DNA of 8,910 nucleotides. Source: Candidatus Methanomethylophilaceae archaeon. GTDB taxonomy: Archaea; Thermoplasmatota; Thermoplasmata; Methanomassiliicoccales; Methanomethylophilaceae. Positions 1-6,542 of this stretch are shown here, piece by piece; position 1 is the first letter of the stretch, and every line of letters starts with the position of its first letter. The position numbers were made by a program, and so were the translations under genes. Under the pieces are notes generated by a model. It ran no database searches, was not told the DNA's origin, and saw only the letters and a list, made by a program, of their open reading frames with translations. The DNA lies in assembly GCA_017455785.1 (NCBI GenBank), contig JAFSYZ010000038.1, positions 1 through 8,910 on the forward strand, read 5' to 3'.

Positions 1-1086
1 ACGGAATTCGAGGGCAGCGTGTTCAAAGGCTGTTCGAAACTGGCGACGTTCAACCTGCCGGCCACGGTGACCAGCATGGGTTATGCAGCCTTGTACGGTA
101 CATCTATCACCAGCATCAATCTGTCCAACGTGACGACGTTGGGGAGTGAGGTCTTCAGTGGCTGTAAAAGCCTTACGACCGTCACTTTGAACAGCGGTCT
201 TACGAGCATCCCATCCGGTCTCTTCTATGGATGTGAGAAGCTCTCCGCGATCATCATCCCGAGCGGTGTTACAATCATAGGCGGCAGTGCGTTCGAGGAT
301 TGCGCCGCATTGACCTCTGTTACAATACCCAGTGGTGTAACGACCATAGGCGGTGGGGCATTCGAGAACTGTGTCGGATTGAAGGCCATCGTCATACCGG
401 ATTCCGTCACGACCATCGGGGACGACTGTTTCGAGAACTGTAAGAGTACAACGACCCTGACCATAGGGACAGGGATCTCAAAGATCCCGTTCACAGCATT
501 CGACGGTCTGGAGTCCTTGACCTCGGTCACCATACCAGGTAACGTCAAGGAGATCGATTATTCGTTCAACGGATGTATCAAGCTGACGGACCTCACCATT
601 CAGGATGGGGTGGAGACGATCAGCGGGTTCAATAACTGCGCCTTCACCACACTGACCCTGCCGGACAGTGTCATCCAGGTGGAGGATTTCATCGGCTGTG
701 AGAAACTCACCACCGTCAACATAGGCTCCGGATTGGCGACCTTCGGCGACTACAGGCCATTCAAGAGTTGCCCTGCATTGAAGGAGTTCACAGTTGCCTC
801 CGGTAATCTGATCTTCAGTGCCGTGGACGGGGTGCTCTATTCCGACGGCGGATCCACACTCTGCATATACCCTCAGGGTAAGACAAACACTTCCTTCACC
901 GTTCCGACCGAGGTGGCATCGGTGGATGTGACCAGGATAGAAGAACGGGCATTCATGGAGAATTCGTACCTTGAGAAAGTCATAATCTCGGAAGGTGTCA
1001 CCACCATCGGTGATGAGGCATTCATGCAATGCTATCCGAAATCCATCTCCTTCCCGGATTCTTTGACAACTGTCGAGGATGAGGTC
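1..1086 (+). repeat. In-frame array of LRR_5 (BspA-type) repeats
   Basis: About 13 tandem units of 20-25 codons sit inside the surface protein gene. The most alike are neighbours near 250-420, encoding LSAIIIPSGVTIIGGSAFE, LTSVTIPSGVTTIGGGAFE and LKAIVIPDSVTTIGDDCFE. Units near 540-780 are shorter and more diverged. Around 800-900 the array is interrupted by an island containing DGVLYSDG and LCIYPQGK, a spacer type also familiar from BspA proteins. DNA identity between units is partial, so they look like old duplications under protein-level selection, not fresh copies. Confidence 0.85.
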
Positions 1087-1815
1087 GCATACTGTCTTAA
1101 GTTCCACTACAACGACACGACGACCGTGATCGATCAGACCGCGGAGAACCTCAAGGGTAAGACTTGGTGCGGTAACGGCAGCGAAGGGACCTATGCCAAC
1201 CTCTATTACTTCGACGGCGTCAGTTTCACGATCACCTTCTGGTCCGACGGCGATATCGTGAAGGAGATTAAGACCGACAACTACGGTAAACTCTCGGAAC
1301 CGTTGCCTACGCCTGCTGACAAGCCAGGGTACACATTCGACGGATGGTGGACATCCGTTCCAGGTGGTGTAAAGATTACTCTGGATTATGTGTTCATAAG
1401 GGACAGCAACGTGTACGCCAAATGGGAGTACGTCCCCGGTGTGGTCACAGGCGTCAGCCTGGACAAGACCAGCAACACGATAGATGTGGGCGATAGTTTC
1501 AAGCTTGTTGCAACAGTGACGCCTTCCGACGCACCCAACAAGGATGTCACATGGAAGTCATCCAACACATCTTATGTTACGGTCGATCCGGACGGTACAG
1601 TGCATGGTGTCGCCAAGGGAGATGCCGTGATCACCGTCACGACAGTGGACGGCGGTAAGGAGGCTACCTGTCACGTGTATGTCGGCACCACACCTCCGCA
1701 GCCATCTGAAGGAGGAGGCGTGAACATCGGCCTGATAATCGTAATCATTGTGATCATCCTGATCGCAGCCGGTGCAGCGTACTATTTCCTCGTCTACAAG
1801 AAGAAGAACGAGTGA
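1..1815 (+). CDS. BspA-like leucine-rich repeat surface protein, membrane-anchored (5' end outside window)
   Basis: The frame is open from base 1, so the gene begins upstream; the GTG at 19 is an internal Val codon within a repeat. Visible order: about 13 BspA/TpLRR-type (LRR_5) repeats of roughly 23 residues up to about 1086, with the recurring pattern L-T-x-V-x-I-P-x-x-V-x-x-I-G-x-x-A-F-x-x-C; a non-repeat linker; a Listeria-Bacteroides repeat (Flg_new/InlB B-repeat) at about 1219-1431 with PGYTFDGWW and VYAKW; a Big_2 immunoglobulin-like domain at about 1438-1690 (GVSLDKTS, VTWKSSN, GVAKGDAVITV); then a Pro/Gly linker, one hydrophobic helix (1720-1797) and the tail YKKKNE. This topology puts the repeats outside the cell with a short basic cytoplasmic tail. 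Related proteins are adhesin-like and thought to bind host or microbial surfaces; binding here is inference. The signal peptide cannot be seen. A hairpin follows the stop. Confidence 0.93.
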   Translation, partial: TEFEGSVFKGCSKLATFNLPATVTSMGYAALYGTSITSINLSNVTTLGSEVFSGCKSLTTVTLNSGLTSIPSGLFYGCEKLSAIIIPSGVTIIGGSAFEDCAALTSVTIPSGVTTIGGGAFENCVGLKAIVIPDSVTTIGDDCFENCKSTTTLTIGTGISKIPFTAFDGLESLTSVTIPGNVKEIDYSFNGCIKLTDLTIQDGVETISGFNNCAFTTLTLPDSVIQVEDFIGCEKLTTVNIGSGLATFGDYRPFKSCPALKEFTVASGNLIFSAVDGVLYSDGGSTLCIYPQGKTNTSFTVPTEVASVDVTRIEERAFMENSYLEKVIISEGVTTIGDEAFMQCYPKSISFPDSLTTVEDEVAYCLKFHYNDTTTVIDQTAENLKGKTWCGNGSEGTYANLYYFDGVSFTITFWSDGDIVKEIKTDNYGKLSEPLPTPADKPGYTFDGWWTSVPGGVKITLDYVFIRDSNVYAKWEYVPGVVTGVSLDKTSNTIDVGDSFKLVATVTPSDAPNKDVTWKSSNTSYVTVDPDGTVHGVAKGDAVITVTTVDGGKEATCHVYVGTTPPQPSEGGGVNIGLIIVIIVIILIAAGAAYYFLVYKKKNE

Positions 1816-1829
1816 AAACAATGAACAAT

Positions 1830-1863
1830 GAGGGCCCGTAAGGGGCCCTCAACCTTTACTTTC
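1830..1863 (+). terminator. GC-rich hairpin after the surface protein gene
   Basis: A perfect 8-bp stem GAGGGCCC (1830-1837) / GGGCCCTC (1843-1850) with loop GTAAG lies 14 nt past the stop codon. A pyrimidine-rich stretch follows (CCTTTACTTTCT). The T-run is interrupted, so it may act as a terminator or as a 3'-end stabilising hairpin. Its position and strength make a transcript-end role likely. Confidence 0.6.
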
Positions 1864-1946
1864 TGTATCATCAAAGTTTCTTGTTTTTACCAGTCAATCA
1901 AAGAATTATTCCTGTTTGTTTGGATGTTTTTAACAATGGTACAACA
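1851..1946. other. AT-rich non-coding spacer
   Basis: No gene is seen here. Base composition falls steeply compared with the left-hand gene; by hand count the 60 bases 1921-1980 contain only 10 G/C. It separates the surface protein hairpin from the DUF3990 promoter and looks like the left edge of an acquired block. No terminal inverted repeats or tRNA remnant were found. Confidence 0.6.
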
Positions 1947-1971
1947 ATATAAAAAGATAAATTTAAGTTTA
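1947..1971 (+). promoter_or_regulatory. TATA-type promoter for the DUF3990 cassette
   Basis: Two candidate archaeal TATA elements are present: ATATAAAAAG (1947-1956) and TTTAAGTTTA (1962-1971). With the usual 25-27 nt from box centre to start, the first predicts a start near 1978 and the second near 1991, exactly on the ATG. No Shine-Dalgarno sequence precedes the ATG, so a leaderless or nearly leaderless transcript is expected. In such AT-rich DNA, TATA-like strings arise easily, so the exact box is uncertain. Confidence 0.45.
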
Positions 1972-1978
1972 ATAAATT

Positions 1979-1999
1979 AATTATCATATTATGATAATT
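1979..1999. promoter_or_regulatory. Palindromic operator candidate over the DUF3990 start codon
   Basis: A perfect inverted repeat has arms AATTATCATA (1979-1988) and TATGATAATT (1990-1999) around a single T. It covers the predicted transcription start and the first three codons of the DUF3990 gene. A dimeric DNA-binding protein sitting here would block initiation. Autoregulation of this type is standard for toxin-antitoxin operons, but which protein would bind is unknown: neither downstream small protein shows an obvious helix-turn-helix. The AT-rich setting raises the chance of coincidence, though ten perfect pairs is long. Confidence 0.45.
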
Positions 2000-2428
2000 T
2001 ATCACGGTAGTGATTTAATTGTTCACTCACCCAGAATAATGAATCCGACACGTAAAACCGATTTTGGAAAAGGATTCTACACGACTGAATCGAAAAAACA
2101 AGCAGAAAGATGGGCAAGTGTTGTCCGTATGAGAAATAATTCAAGTAAGGCTTACATCAACCTGTACGATTCGGGACCGACGGAAGAATGGCTAGATTTT
2201 GTGATGACAAATCGTTTGACCGATAAGGATCACAGATATGACATTGTGATGGGGCCGGTTGCCGATGACGATGTCTATGAAACGTTGCACAGATATCAAT
2301 ATGGATTGATCACTAAGGAAGAGACGATATATTTGCTAAAATCAACTAAACTCGATGGACAAATTCTTTTCCATACAGATAAATCCCTAGAAAGCATCAG
2401 TTTCATAGGAGAACAGGAGGTGAGATGA
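1991..2428 (+). CDS. DUF3990 family protein, putative ADP-ribosyltransferase-fold toxin
   Basis: This 145-residue protein matches the DUF3990 pattern from end to end: an N-terminal IIYHGS (His5), DFGKGFYTT (24-32, Tyr30), QAERWA (37-42), YDIVMGPVADDDVY (83-96) and a C-terminal QILFHTDKSLESISFIG. From memory, the family is placed in the ADP-ribosyltransferase superfamily. The N-terminal His and the Gly-Phe-Tyr motif fit the NAD-binding His and Tyr of PARP-like enzymes; the catalytic acid is not assignable by eye. No signal peptide or membrane helix is seen, so it should act in the cytoplasm. ATG 1991 is chosen because the family N-terminus starts here; there is no ribosome site, which fits leaderless translation. 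The stop overlaps the next start (ATGA). The gene is about 35-38% G+C in three hand-counted 60-base lines, against about 52% in the next gene, suggesting transfer. Toxin function is inference. Confidence 0.82.
   Translation: MIIYHGSDLIVHSPRIMNPTRKTDFGKGFYTTESKKQAERWASVVRMRNNSSKAYINLYDSGPTEEWLDFVMTNRLTDKDHRYDIVMGPVADDDVYETLHRYQYGLITKEETIYLLKSTKLDGQILFHTDKSLESISFIGEQEVR
2415..2423 (+). promoter_or_regulatory. Strong Shine-Dalgarno site of the second cassette gene
   Basis: AGGAGGTGA is a near-perfect match to the archaeal anti-Shine-Dalgarno sequence and lies immediately before ATG 2425, inside the end of the DUF3990 gene. It is the strongest ribosome site in the cassette, while the first gene has none. 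This would favour excess synthesis of the second product over the first, as expected for an antitoxin following a toxin. Confidence 0.7.
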
Positions 2429-2661
2429 TAGATCAGAAAAAATTCGAAGGTTGGCTTCCGATACTGACCGCCGATACGGTCGGGATACTGATAGACAACA
2501 ACGGATGGGACGAGAATGAGGCGATTGGGAAGTTCATGAGGTCTAAGGTCTACGCAGCTCTCTCCGACGAACGTACCAAGGTCTGGCACTACAGCCCGCT
2601 GACCTTGGCCGAACTGTTCGAGGATGAATCCAGGGGTGAGTTGGTATGGCCGGAGGCATGA
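2425..2661 (+). CDS. Small acidic protein of DUF3990/DUF3791 cassette, candidate antitoxin or partner
   Basis: This is a 78-residue soluble protein with no family name I can give confidently. Its body (LTADTVGILIDNNGWDENEAIGKF, about 15-38, quoted here only as a region, then SKVYAALSDERTKVWHYSPL and LAELFEDE) resembles the small helical proteins often found beside DUF3990 genes; this resemblance is from memory. It starts at ATG 2425 in a 4-nt ATGA overlap with the DUF3990 stop, after a strong ribosome site, so translation is likely coupled. It has no signal peptide or membrane segment. G+C is about 52-53% in two hand-counted lines, sharply above the upstream gene. Position and overlap support a complex or antidote role with the DUF3990 protein. 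That role is inference. Confidence 0.72.
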   Translation: MIDQKKFEGWLPILTADTVGILIDNNGWDENEAIGKFMRSKVYAALSDERTKVWHYSPLTLAELFEDESRGELVWPEA

Positions 2662-2861
2662 AGGGACATTCCGAGACCCTGAAGTTCAAGATCTACTGCA
2701 TCATAGAGTTCTCACGTATCCACGGGATGACAGCCCCTGAAGCGGTGGACCTTTTCGAGAGATACAACGTCTACAGTTTCTTAGATGTTCCAGAGTTCCG
2801 TTGGCAGAACCTGGAGGACACGGTTACCGATATAGACAGGTACATCGCATCCAGGGCCTGA
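2646..2861 (+). CDS. DUF3791 family small protein
   Basis: This 71-residue protein has the DUF3791 pattern: FKIYCIIEFSRIHGMTAPEA, then VDLFERYNVYSFLD and a C-terminal TVTDIDRYIASR. Family members are small helical cytoplasmic proteins often encoded next to DUF3990; their function is unknown. ATG 2646 is preferred because AGGGGTGA lies at 2632-2639, 6 nt upstream. A second in-frame ATG at 2658 overlaps the preceding stop in an ATGA arrangement but has GGAGG only 1 nt before it. Either start gives a functional-looking protein, 71 or 67 residues. It overlaps the preceding gene by 16 nt, so the three genes almost surely form one transcript. Tight coupling suggests all three products act together. 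Which of the two small proteins neutralises the putative toxin cannot be told from sequence. Confidence 0.78.
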   Translation: MAGGMKGHSETLKFKIYCIIEFSRIHGMTAPEAVDLFERYNVYSFLDVPEFRWQNLEDTVTDIDRYIASRA

Positions 2862-2884
2862 TCGACCATTCCATGTCGTAGCGG

Positions 2885-2890
2885 TTAAAG
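2885..2890 (+). promoter_or_regulatory. Weak TATA-like element before the ABC exporter operon
   Basis: TTAAAG in the 58-nt gap after the DUF3791 gene lies about 30 nt before ATG 2920, the right distance for a short-leader transcript. No Shine-Dalgarno sequence and no terminator are visible in the gap, so read-through from the upstream cassette is equally possible. Confidence 0.3.
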
Positions 2891-2919
2891 ACTAGTACGT
2901 ATTCTTACCGACGGGTCCA

Positions 2920-4629
2920 ATGCAAAAGAGCATCATAGCATACTTCCGTCCGCACATCACGATGATATGCGTCATCATAATCCTGCATATCATAGGTGTC
3001 GCTCTGCAGTTGGATCTGATCAACATCACCCGTCCTTTGATCAACGAGGGTGTGAAGCAGAAAAACGTGGATCTCGTGATCCAACTGGGTTGTGAGATGA
3101 TCGTGTTGGTCGGTATGTACGCTGTCGACAGGGTGTTGGTTTCCCACATTTCAGCAAAGATCACCGGGAAGGTCATAACCAACCTCCGCAGGGATCTCTA
3201 TCACTCACTCCTATCCGCAGACGAGGGCCGTATCGGTTCCTCCAACAGCGGAAAGATGATGACAACGGTCACATCCGATGTCTCGTCTTTAGAGGATTAT
3301 ATAACATCCATATTGACCACTTACACGTACATCCCCATTCTGTTGTTCGGTCTGGTGATCTGTACCACGAGTATAGATGTCAGGTTCGGTGCGATAATGT
3401 TCGCCGTCTTCATAATGATAGCGTTCATGATCCTGATCGCAGGCAAGCGTATCATACCGGCATACGCCAGACAGCAGGATTGCCTCGACAGGGTGAATGA
3501 CGTGCTGAAGGAGTGCATCGTGGGCTCCCGCAACATACGTGCCGAAGGCAATACCCCGTATCAGGAGGCCAGGTTCGATGCCGTCAATGAGGAATTGGGC
3601 AAAGCGAACAGGTTGGTCAATCTATCTACCCACTTCATGCAGCCGATGGCCGCCATGATGATGAACGTCACCGTGGTGATAATCTGTTCAATCTTCGCTA
3701 TCAATTCCGACGAGGCCATCATCAGCACGGGCAACATGGTGGTACTGTTCCAGTATGTCACATATTTCCTCATGTGCGTACCGATAGTCCCGTTCCTATG
3801 CGTGGTCGTACCCAGGATGCTGCCTCTCAAGAAGAGGATCTACGAAGTACTTTCATTGTCCGACGATGAGGAGGACAGGCGTACAGGTCATCCCGATAGT
3901 AACTCGGACAGTGCACTGAGATTGGACTCCGTATCGATAACCAGGTCATCCAGCACGGTGGCGACCGGATTGGACCTCGATATAAAGAGAGGAGAGAAGG
4001 TCGCCATCGTAGGTGACAATGTCAGCGGAAAGGAGGGTATACCGGCCGCGATAATGGGTTTCGCCAATGTCTCCGAAGGTAAGATATCCATGGGTGACAC
4101 GGACATCATGGAGATATCGAAGGGAGAGCTGAGGTCATCCGTGTCCTACGTCGCCGACAGGGCTCAGATGTTCAGGGACACCTTCAGGAACAACATAGAC
4201 CCGTACGGAACGTGTAGCGAAGAGAGGATGGACATGGCCCTGGACGCATCAGGGTTCAGGGACGTTGTGGAATCATCACCTATGGGGATGGACACACTTG
4301 TCACCAACGAAGGCAACAGCATATCCGGCGGACAGAGACAGAAACTGGCAATAGCCAGATGTCTCGCTAAGAGGTCGGATCTCTACATATTCGACAGATG
4401 CTTCTACTCATTGGACACGCTATCGAAACAGGGTGTAATGGACGGGATCAAGAACGTCCTGAAGGACAGCACGGTAATGGTCGTCACCAGCAATGTGGAG
4501 CTTGTCCGCGATTTCGAAAGGATCGTCGTGATGCAGAACGGGAGGATAATCGCGTCCGGGAACGATGCTGAACTGTCCAAGAACTGCAGTGTGTACCGCC
4601 GTCTGATCGATGAGGGGGCGGTATCGTGA
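2920..4629 (+). CDS. ABC exporter subunit with degenerate ATPase site (half-transporter A)
   Basis: A 569-residue fused transmembrane/ATPase half-transporter. Six hydrophobic helices are seen at about 13-31, 53-74, 133-150, 157-176, 243-262 and 273-297, then an ATPase domain from about 330. The signature motif ISGGQRQ (468-474) and D-loop YSLD (496-499) are intact. The motifs that bind and hydrolyse ATP are damaged: Walker A reads GDNVSGKEG (365-373), keeping Lys371 but with Glu for the Ser/Thr; the Q-loop position is Asp413; Walker B is LYIFDR with Arg493 in place of the catalytic Glu; the H-loop His is Ser524; no aromatic A-loop residue is visible near 342. Such a chain is expected to pair with a second subunit supplying the working ATP site. 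It overlaps that gene by 4 nt (GTGA). ATG 2920 is used because an in-frame stop lies just upstream. Substrate unknown; lipid, peptide or drug export is typical of the fold. Confidence 0.92.
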   Translation: MQKSIIAYFRPHITMICVIIILHIIGVALQLDLINITRPLINEGVKQKNVDLVIQLGCEMIVLVGMYAVDRVLVSHISAKITGKVITNLRRDLYHSLLSADEGRIGSSNSGKMMTTVTSDVSSLEDYITSILTTYTYIPILLFGLVICTTSIDVRFGAIMFAVFIMIAFMILIAGKRIIPAYARQQDCLDRVNDVLKECIVGSRNIRAEGNTPYQEARFDAVNEELGKANRLVNLSTHFMQPMAAMMMNVTVVIICSIFAINSDEAIISTGNMVVLFQYVTYFLMCVPIVPFLCVVVPRMLPLKKRIYEVLSLSDDEEDRRTGHPDSNSDSALRLDSVSITRSSSTVATGLDLDIKRGEKVAIVGDNVSGKEGIPAAIMGFANVSEGKISMGDTDIMEISKGELRSSVSYVADRAQMFRDTFRNNIDPYGTCSEERMDMALDASGFRDVVESSPMGMDTLVTNEGNSISGGQRQKLAIARCLAKRSDLYIFDRCFYSLDTLSKQGVMDGIKNVLKDSTVMVVTSNVELVRDFERIVVMQNGRIIASGNDAELSKNCSVYRRLIDEGAVS

Positions 4630-6458
4630 AGGCTGCGGATATCACGGACGGGATCAAGGATGGGATCCAGAAGAACATCCAGGATGATGTGCAGCAGATA
4701 GACAACAAGATCGTGGGCGCCTTCAAGTTCATCCTGTCCTCGACAGGAAGGCTCTACCGTTATATGTCTGATGAGAAGAAGGAACTCTGGATATGCGTAG
4801 GCATAGCGATTTTCGGTGCTATTATCCTCACATTCGTTCCTATGATTGTAGGTAACTTCATCGACGCCATAATCGACAACTGGTACACCGGTGAGGAAGA
4901 GGACAATTTCATCACCATCATGGCGGAAACCATCATCGTCATGCTGATAATAGGCAATCTTCTGGCCATAAATTCCAAGAAGAGGGGGATCCTCTTGGGC
5001 ATGCGTGTCACGAAACGCATGAGGGTAGAGATCAGCAGGAAGGTGCTCCGTCTTCCGGTGAAGTATTTGGATCATAACTCTGCAGGCGATATGACGGCAT
5101 TGATCACCAACGACATGTCATACGTTTACAAGATGCTGTCCGGAGACCTCATAGGGTGTGTGGCATACATCTTGATGTCCACGTTCATGGTGTTGATGAT
5201 GCTCTATACCAACATCTGGCTCGGCTTGATCTTCGTCATCCTCATCCCTCTGTCGGTTTGGGTCGCACAGGTCGTTGGGAAGAGGGCGGCCAAGGATTTC
5301 CGCGAGGAGAAGAGGTCGGTCGGGGCACTCAACGGGCTGTTCCTGGATACCGTCAACAACTTCAGACTGGTCAAGACGTTCGGTCTCGAGAGGAAGATGG
5401 AGCAGAAGTATGGCCACTCCAATGAGGTTCACAGGACAACGTTCACCAGGTCCAGGATGGTCAGCAGCCTTATCGAACCCAGCGTGACCGTGATATCCAA
5501 CATCGGTTACGTGTTGACCGCCGTCATCGGTGCCATAATGATCATCCAGGGTATGATCTCGATCGGTCTCTTCGTGGTATTCGTGTTCTTCGTCAGAGCT
5601 GTAAGTAAACCAATGGTAGAATCCTCATCATCCATCAACACAATACAGTCGGAGATGGCCTCCCTCAACAGGGTCCTCGACCTGATCGACCAAGAGGAGA
5701 TATCTAAGGACGACGGTCTGGAACAGTTCGATATCGACAATGTGAAGGGTGAGATCTCCGTGAAGAACCTGAGGTTCTCGTACGACGGATGCTCAGAGGT
5801 CCTCCGCGGTGTGTCACTCACCGTGAGACCGGGTGAGACGGTCGCCCTGATCGGACGTACCGGTTCAGGCAAAACGACATTGCTGAATATCCTGCTGAGG
5901 TTCTATGACCCGGACAGCGGTACCGTATCCATAGACGGAAGGGACATCATGACCATCCGCAGGGAGGATCTATCATCATTCTGTGGGCCTATCCTTCAGC
6001 AGCCACGTGTCTTCGGAGGCACCATCATGGACAACATCCGTATGGGGAAGGACATCCCCGAGGAGGAGGTCATCAGGGCTGCAAAGATAACCGGACTCCA
6101 GAAGCAGGTGGACAGGCTGGCAGACGGTTACAACACACCGACATCATCCAGTGCTGTCCTGCTGGTGGAGATGAAACTCATAGCACTCACACGTGTCCTG
6201 CTTTCCGATCCGAAGATCATGATAATGGACGAGGCCACATCCGGTCTGGATCCCAGGTCGGAGATGGAGATCATCGGGTCCCTGAGGGAAGTGATGAAGG
6301 GCAGGACGGTCATAATGACCACCCACAACGTCCATCTCGCATCCAAGGCCGACAGGATAGTCGTCATGGATGAAGGTAAGATCTTGGAGGAGGGGTCGCA
6401 CCAGGAACTCATGGCAAAGGGCGGCAGGTATTCCGAACTGTATCTGATGTCGATGTGA
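4626..6458 (+). CDS. ABC exporter subunit with intact Walker motifs but lost signature (half-transporter B)
   Basis: A 610-residue fused half-transporter, partner of the preceding subunit. A roughly 50-residue charged cytoplasmic leader precedes helices at about 54-78, 96-114, 172-193, 196-217, 286-307 and 309-325; the ATPase domain starts near 375. Present are A-loop Tyr386 (FSYDG), Walker A GRTGSGKTT (410-418), Q-loop Gln458 (QQPRVF), Walker B IMIMDE with catalytic Glu536, D-loop SGLD and H-loop His567. The signature is gone: where LSGGQ is expected the sequence reads VLLVE (511-515), followed by the usual helix ending IALTRVLL, and the preceding loop is about two residues short. The start is GTG 4626 within the previous stop, with G-rich GAGGGGG just upstream as a weak ribosome site. 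The overlap and the complementary motif losses strongly support an obligate A/B heterodimer. Substrate cannot be read from the sequence. Confidence 0.93.
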   Translation: MKAADITDGIKDGIQKNIQDDVQQIDNKIVGAFKFILSSTGRLYRYMSDEKKELWICVGIAIFGAIILTFVPMIVGNFIDAIIDNWYTGEEEDNFITIMAETIIVMLIIGNLLAINSKKRGILLGMRVTKRMRVEISRKVLRLPVKYLDHNSAGDMTALITNDMSYVYKMLSGDLIGCVAYILMSTFMVLMMLYTNIWLGLIFVILIPLSVWVAQVVGKRAAKDFREEKRSVGALNGLFLDTVNNFRLVKTFGLERKMEQKYGHSNEVHRTTFTRSRMVSSLIEPSVTVISNIGYVLTAVIGAIMIIQGMISIGLFVVFVFFVRAVSKPMVESSSSINTIQSEMASLNRVLDLIDQEEISKDDGLEQFDIDNVKGEISVKNLRFSYDGCSEVLRGVSLTVRPGETVALIGRTGSGKTTLLNILLRFYDPDSGTVSIDGRDIMTIRREDLSSFCGPILQQPRVFGGTIMDNIRMGKDIPEEEVIRAAKITGLQKQVDRLADGYNTPTSSSAVLLVEMKLIALTRVLLSDPKIMIMDEATSGLDPRSEMEIIGSLREVMKGRTVIMTTHNVHLASKADRIVVMDEGKILEEGSHQELMAKGGRYSELYLMSM

Positions 6459-6474
6459 GATGTCGGCGGATAGT

Positions 6475-6484
6475 GCTTATATAG
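6475..6484 (+). promoter_or_regulatory. Upstream TATA box (distal)
   Basis: GCTTATATAG is an excellent archaeal TATA element lying 17 nt past the ABC operon stop. It predicts a start near 6506, giving a leader of about 60 nt for the downstream membrane protein gene, or a separate short transcript. Because the core is nearly symmetrical, minus-strand use cannot be excluded, but no minus-strand gene lies there. Confidence 0.5.
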
Positions 6485-6532
6485 TCATTTTCAGCCAGAT
6501 TACTCGGATTTTACTGTCTGGATTGCAGTCAT

Positions 6533-6542
6533 GCTTAAATAG
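6533..6542 (+). promoter_or_regulatory. Proximal TATA box of the six-helix membrane protein gene
   Basis: GCTTAAATAG is centred about 27 nt before ATG 6565, so transcription should start at or next to the start codon and give a leaderless mRNA. The absence of any Shine-Dalgarno sequence before the ATG agrees. The box and its flanks (ATGCTTAAATAGTTA) closely resemble the distal element (GTGCTTATATAGTCA). Confidence 0.62.

Noticed and set aside
19..21. GTG as start of the surface protein
   Set aside because: The frame stays open to base 1 and the codon lies inside a leucine-rich repeat, so the true start is upstream of the window.
250..420. Short regularly spaced repeats as a possible CRISPR array
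   Set aside because: The units are in-frame, diverged leucine-rich repeats with no constant repeat and no unique spacers.
478..1107. Minus-strand open frame of 209 codons
   Set aside because: It is opposite the repeat array, has no family resemblance or ribosome site, and reflects the biased codon use of the repeats.
1851..1990. Insertion sequence or integration site at the AT-rich block
   Set aside because: No transposase or integrase, terminal inverted repeats, target duplication or partial tRNA was found beside it.
4404..5075. Minus-strand open frame of 223 codons
   Set aside because: It spans the antisense of the junction of the two ABC genes, whose domains are clear on the plus strand; the translated protein has no coherent domain.
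5156..5425. Plus-strand alternative frame inside ABC subunit B
   Set aside because: The composition is odd (rich in Gly, Arg, His) and it is fully contained in the better-supported transporter frame.
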